64,000 bases of DNA. Origin: Nothophaeocryptopus gaeumannii. Taxonomy: Eukaryota > Ascomycota > Dothideomycetes > Mycosphaerellales > Mycosphaerellaceae. Positions within the stretch are counted from its first letter, which is position 1, and every line of letters starts with the position of its first letter. The DNA lies in NCBI GenBank assembly GCA_031771865.1, contig JASISA010000010.1, forward strand, positions 248,001 to 312,000, given 5' to 3'. A model generated the notes under the pieces. It was not told where the DNA came from, searched no databases, and saw only the letters and a program-made list of their open reading frames with translations. Below are positions 63,386 to 64,000 of this stretch, one piece after another. A program made the position numbers and the translations under genes.

Positions 63386-64000
63386 TTACTTCCCAGCCAA
63401 ATATCCAAACTTGCTCAACCGAATCCTCGGCACAATCCCAATAAGCGTCACCACACTAGCAACAACCACAGCCCAAAGCTGCATCCCCAGCACATTCACG
63501 TTGAAAGTCGTGAACGTGCTCGCGCAAATCGTAGCCAACATCAACACAATCGTCACATACCCTCCCACCCGATGATACTTATACAAGCTCTTCGCATTCG
63601 CCTCAACGCCATACAATCCCGGCAGGAAGTACTGCGTAATGCCCACCAACGCCTGCAGGATAATGAAGATGTAGGTGACGAGGCCGAAGATGGCGTGCGG
63701 GGATTCGAAGTGTGTGCCGTTGTGGTCGAATTTGTTGTATTCGATTACGACGAGGCCGGCGATGGCTGCGAGGACTCCGACGTCGTTGAGCGCGGCGTGG
63801 ACGTAGGTGCCTTGTTTCTTTTGGGTTGCCGTGTGGGTTGGTTGGACCACGAGGATGGCTTGAATTAGGAGGAGGAAGGCGGCGGAGTTGAGGAGCTGTA
63901 GATATGTCAGAAAGGCTGCAGGTCTTAGTGGATGCTTGATGTAGTCGTACCGGATGGGCGGAGAAGAGCATCAGGTCAGAGGACAAGACTGCTCCCCAAA
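63386..64000 (-). CDS. Cytochrome b561-type membrane protein, 5' end beyond right edge
   Basis: Exon 63386-63895 (stop TAA at 63386) joins phase-0 to a 50-base exon fragment (63951-64000) across a 55-nt intron with GTACGA donor and CTACAG acceptor. The joined reading is LMLFSAHP|LLNSAAFLLLIQ. The protein contains five hydrophobic spans and conserved histidines (SAHP, AALNDVGVLAA, ESPHAIFGLVTY, YKYHRVGGYVTIVLML). These are typical of the b561 fold that binds two hemes and moves electrons across membranes; fungal members are often linked to ferric-reductase or DOMON proteins. The true start is outside the window. Confidence 0.85.

Noticed and set aside
1..64000. tRNA, rRNA or CRISPR features
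   Set aside because: No A/B-box pair with a foldable cloverleaf, no rRNA-like conserved sequence and no regularly spaced short direct repeats were seen. A tRNAscan run would be needed to exclude tRNAs fully.

Overview
The window is nuclear DNA of a filamentous ascomycete. The evidence is many short introns (48-84 nt, GT..AG), compact intergenic regions, and fungal protein families: HET-domain protein, DNMT5, UTP18, NAB2, SUA5, fungal sugar, peptide, urea and amino-acid transporters. The gene set would fit Dothideomycetes (Mycosphaerellales-like), but that placement is inference. No tRNA, rRNA, CRISPR array or prokaryotic-type operon was seen.

Layout. 0-4.7 kb: a cluster of unrecognised coiled-coil genes, one cut by the left edge and one interrupted by a stop. 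4.9-8.9 kb: UTP18 (ribosome biogenesis) and NAB2 (poly(A)-RNA binding), divergent. 9.4-11.3 kb: an unusual protein of ten tandem Myb/SANT-like helix-turn-helix repeats, broken by one in-frame TAG. 11.7-15.4 kb: an F-box-like gene and an intact MFS sugar transporter. 15.5-19.0 kb: two dead genes, an Argonaute lacking nearly all of MID/PIWI and an aldehyde dehydrogenase frameshifted by a 7-bp tandem duplication. 19.3-23.1 kb: a HET-domain gene and a Cys-rich, possibly GPI-anchored protein. 23.1-28.6 kb: a gene graveyard holding a P450 relic, an FAD-monooxygenase relic, a decayed copy of the fungal molybdenum-cofactor gene (cnxE type) and a 360-bp TA-flanked MITE with perfect 32-bp terminal inverted repeats. 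28.7-38.4 kb: an SRPK-like kinase and a DUR3 urea symporter, each with one nonsense codon, around an intact UBR7/Mlo2-type gene, then an intact Baeyer-Villiger monooxygenase. 38.6-42.4 kb: a cation/H+ antiporter relic, a 53-residue secreted Cys-rich peptide gene and a PTR2 peptide transporter. 43-49.7 kb: a complete DNMT5 (cytosine methyltransferase + RING + SNF2 ATPase). 50-57 kb: housekeeping genes (SUA5, pyroglutamyl peptidase, phosphopentomutase/PGM) and a wax-synthase-like acyltransferase. 57-59.3 kb: a gene-poor stretch. 59.3-64 kb: an APC amino-acid permease, an MDR oxidoreductase and a cytochrome b561-type membrane protein cut by the right edge.

The most notable overall signal is the density of recently or anciently broken genes (at least eight) among intact ones. 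Two concern genome defence: an Argonaute has been destroyed while the maintenance methyltransferase DNMT5 is intact about 26 kb away. Nutrient-uptake genes (sugar, urea, peptide, amino acids) recur but do not form an evident co-regulated cluster.
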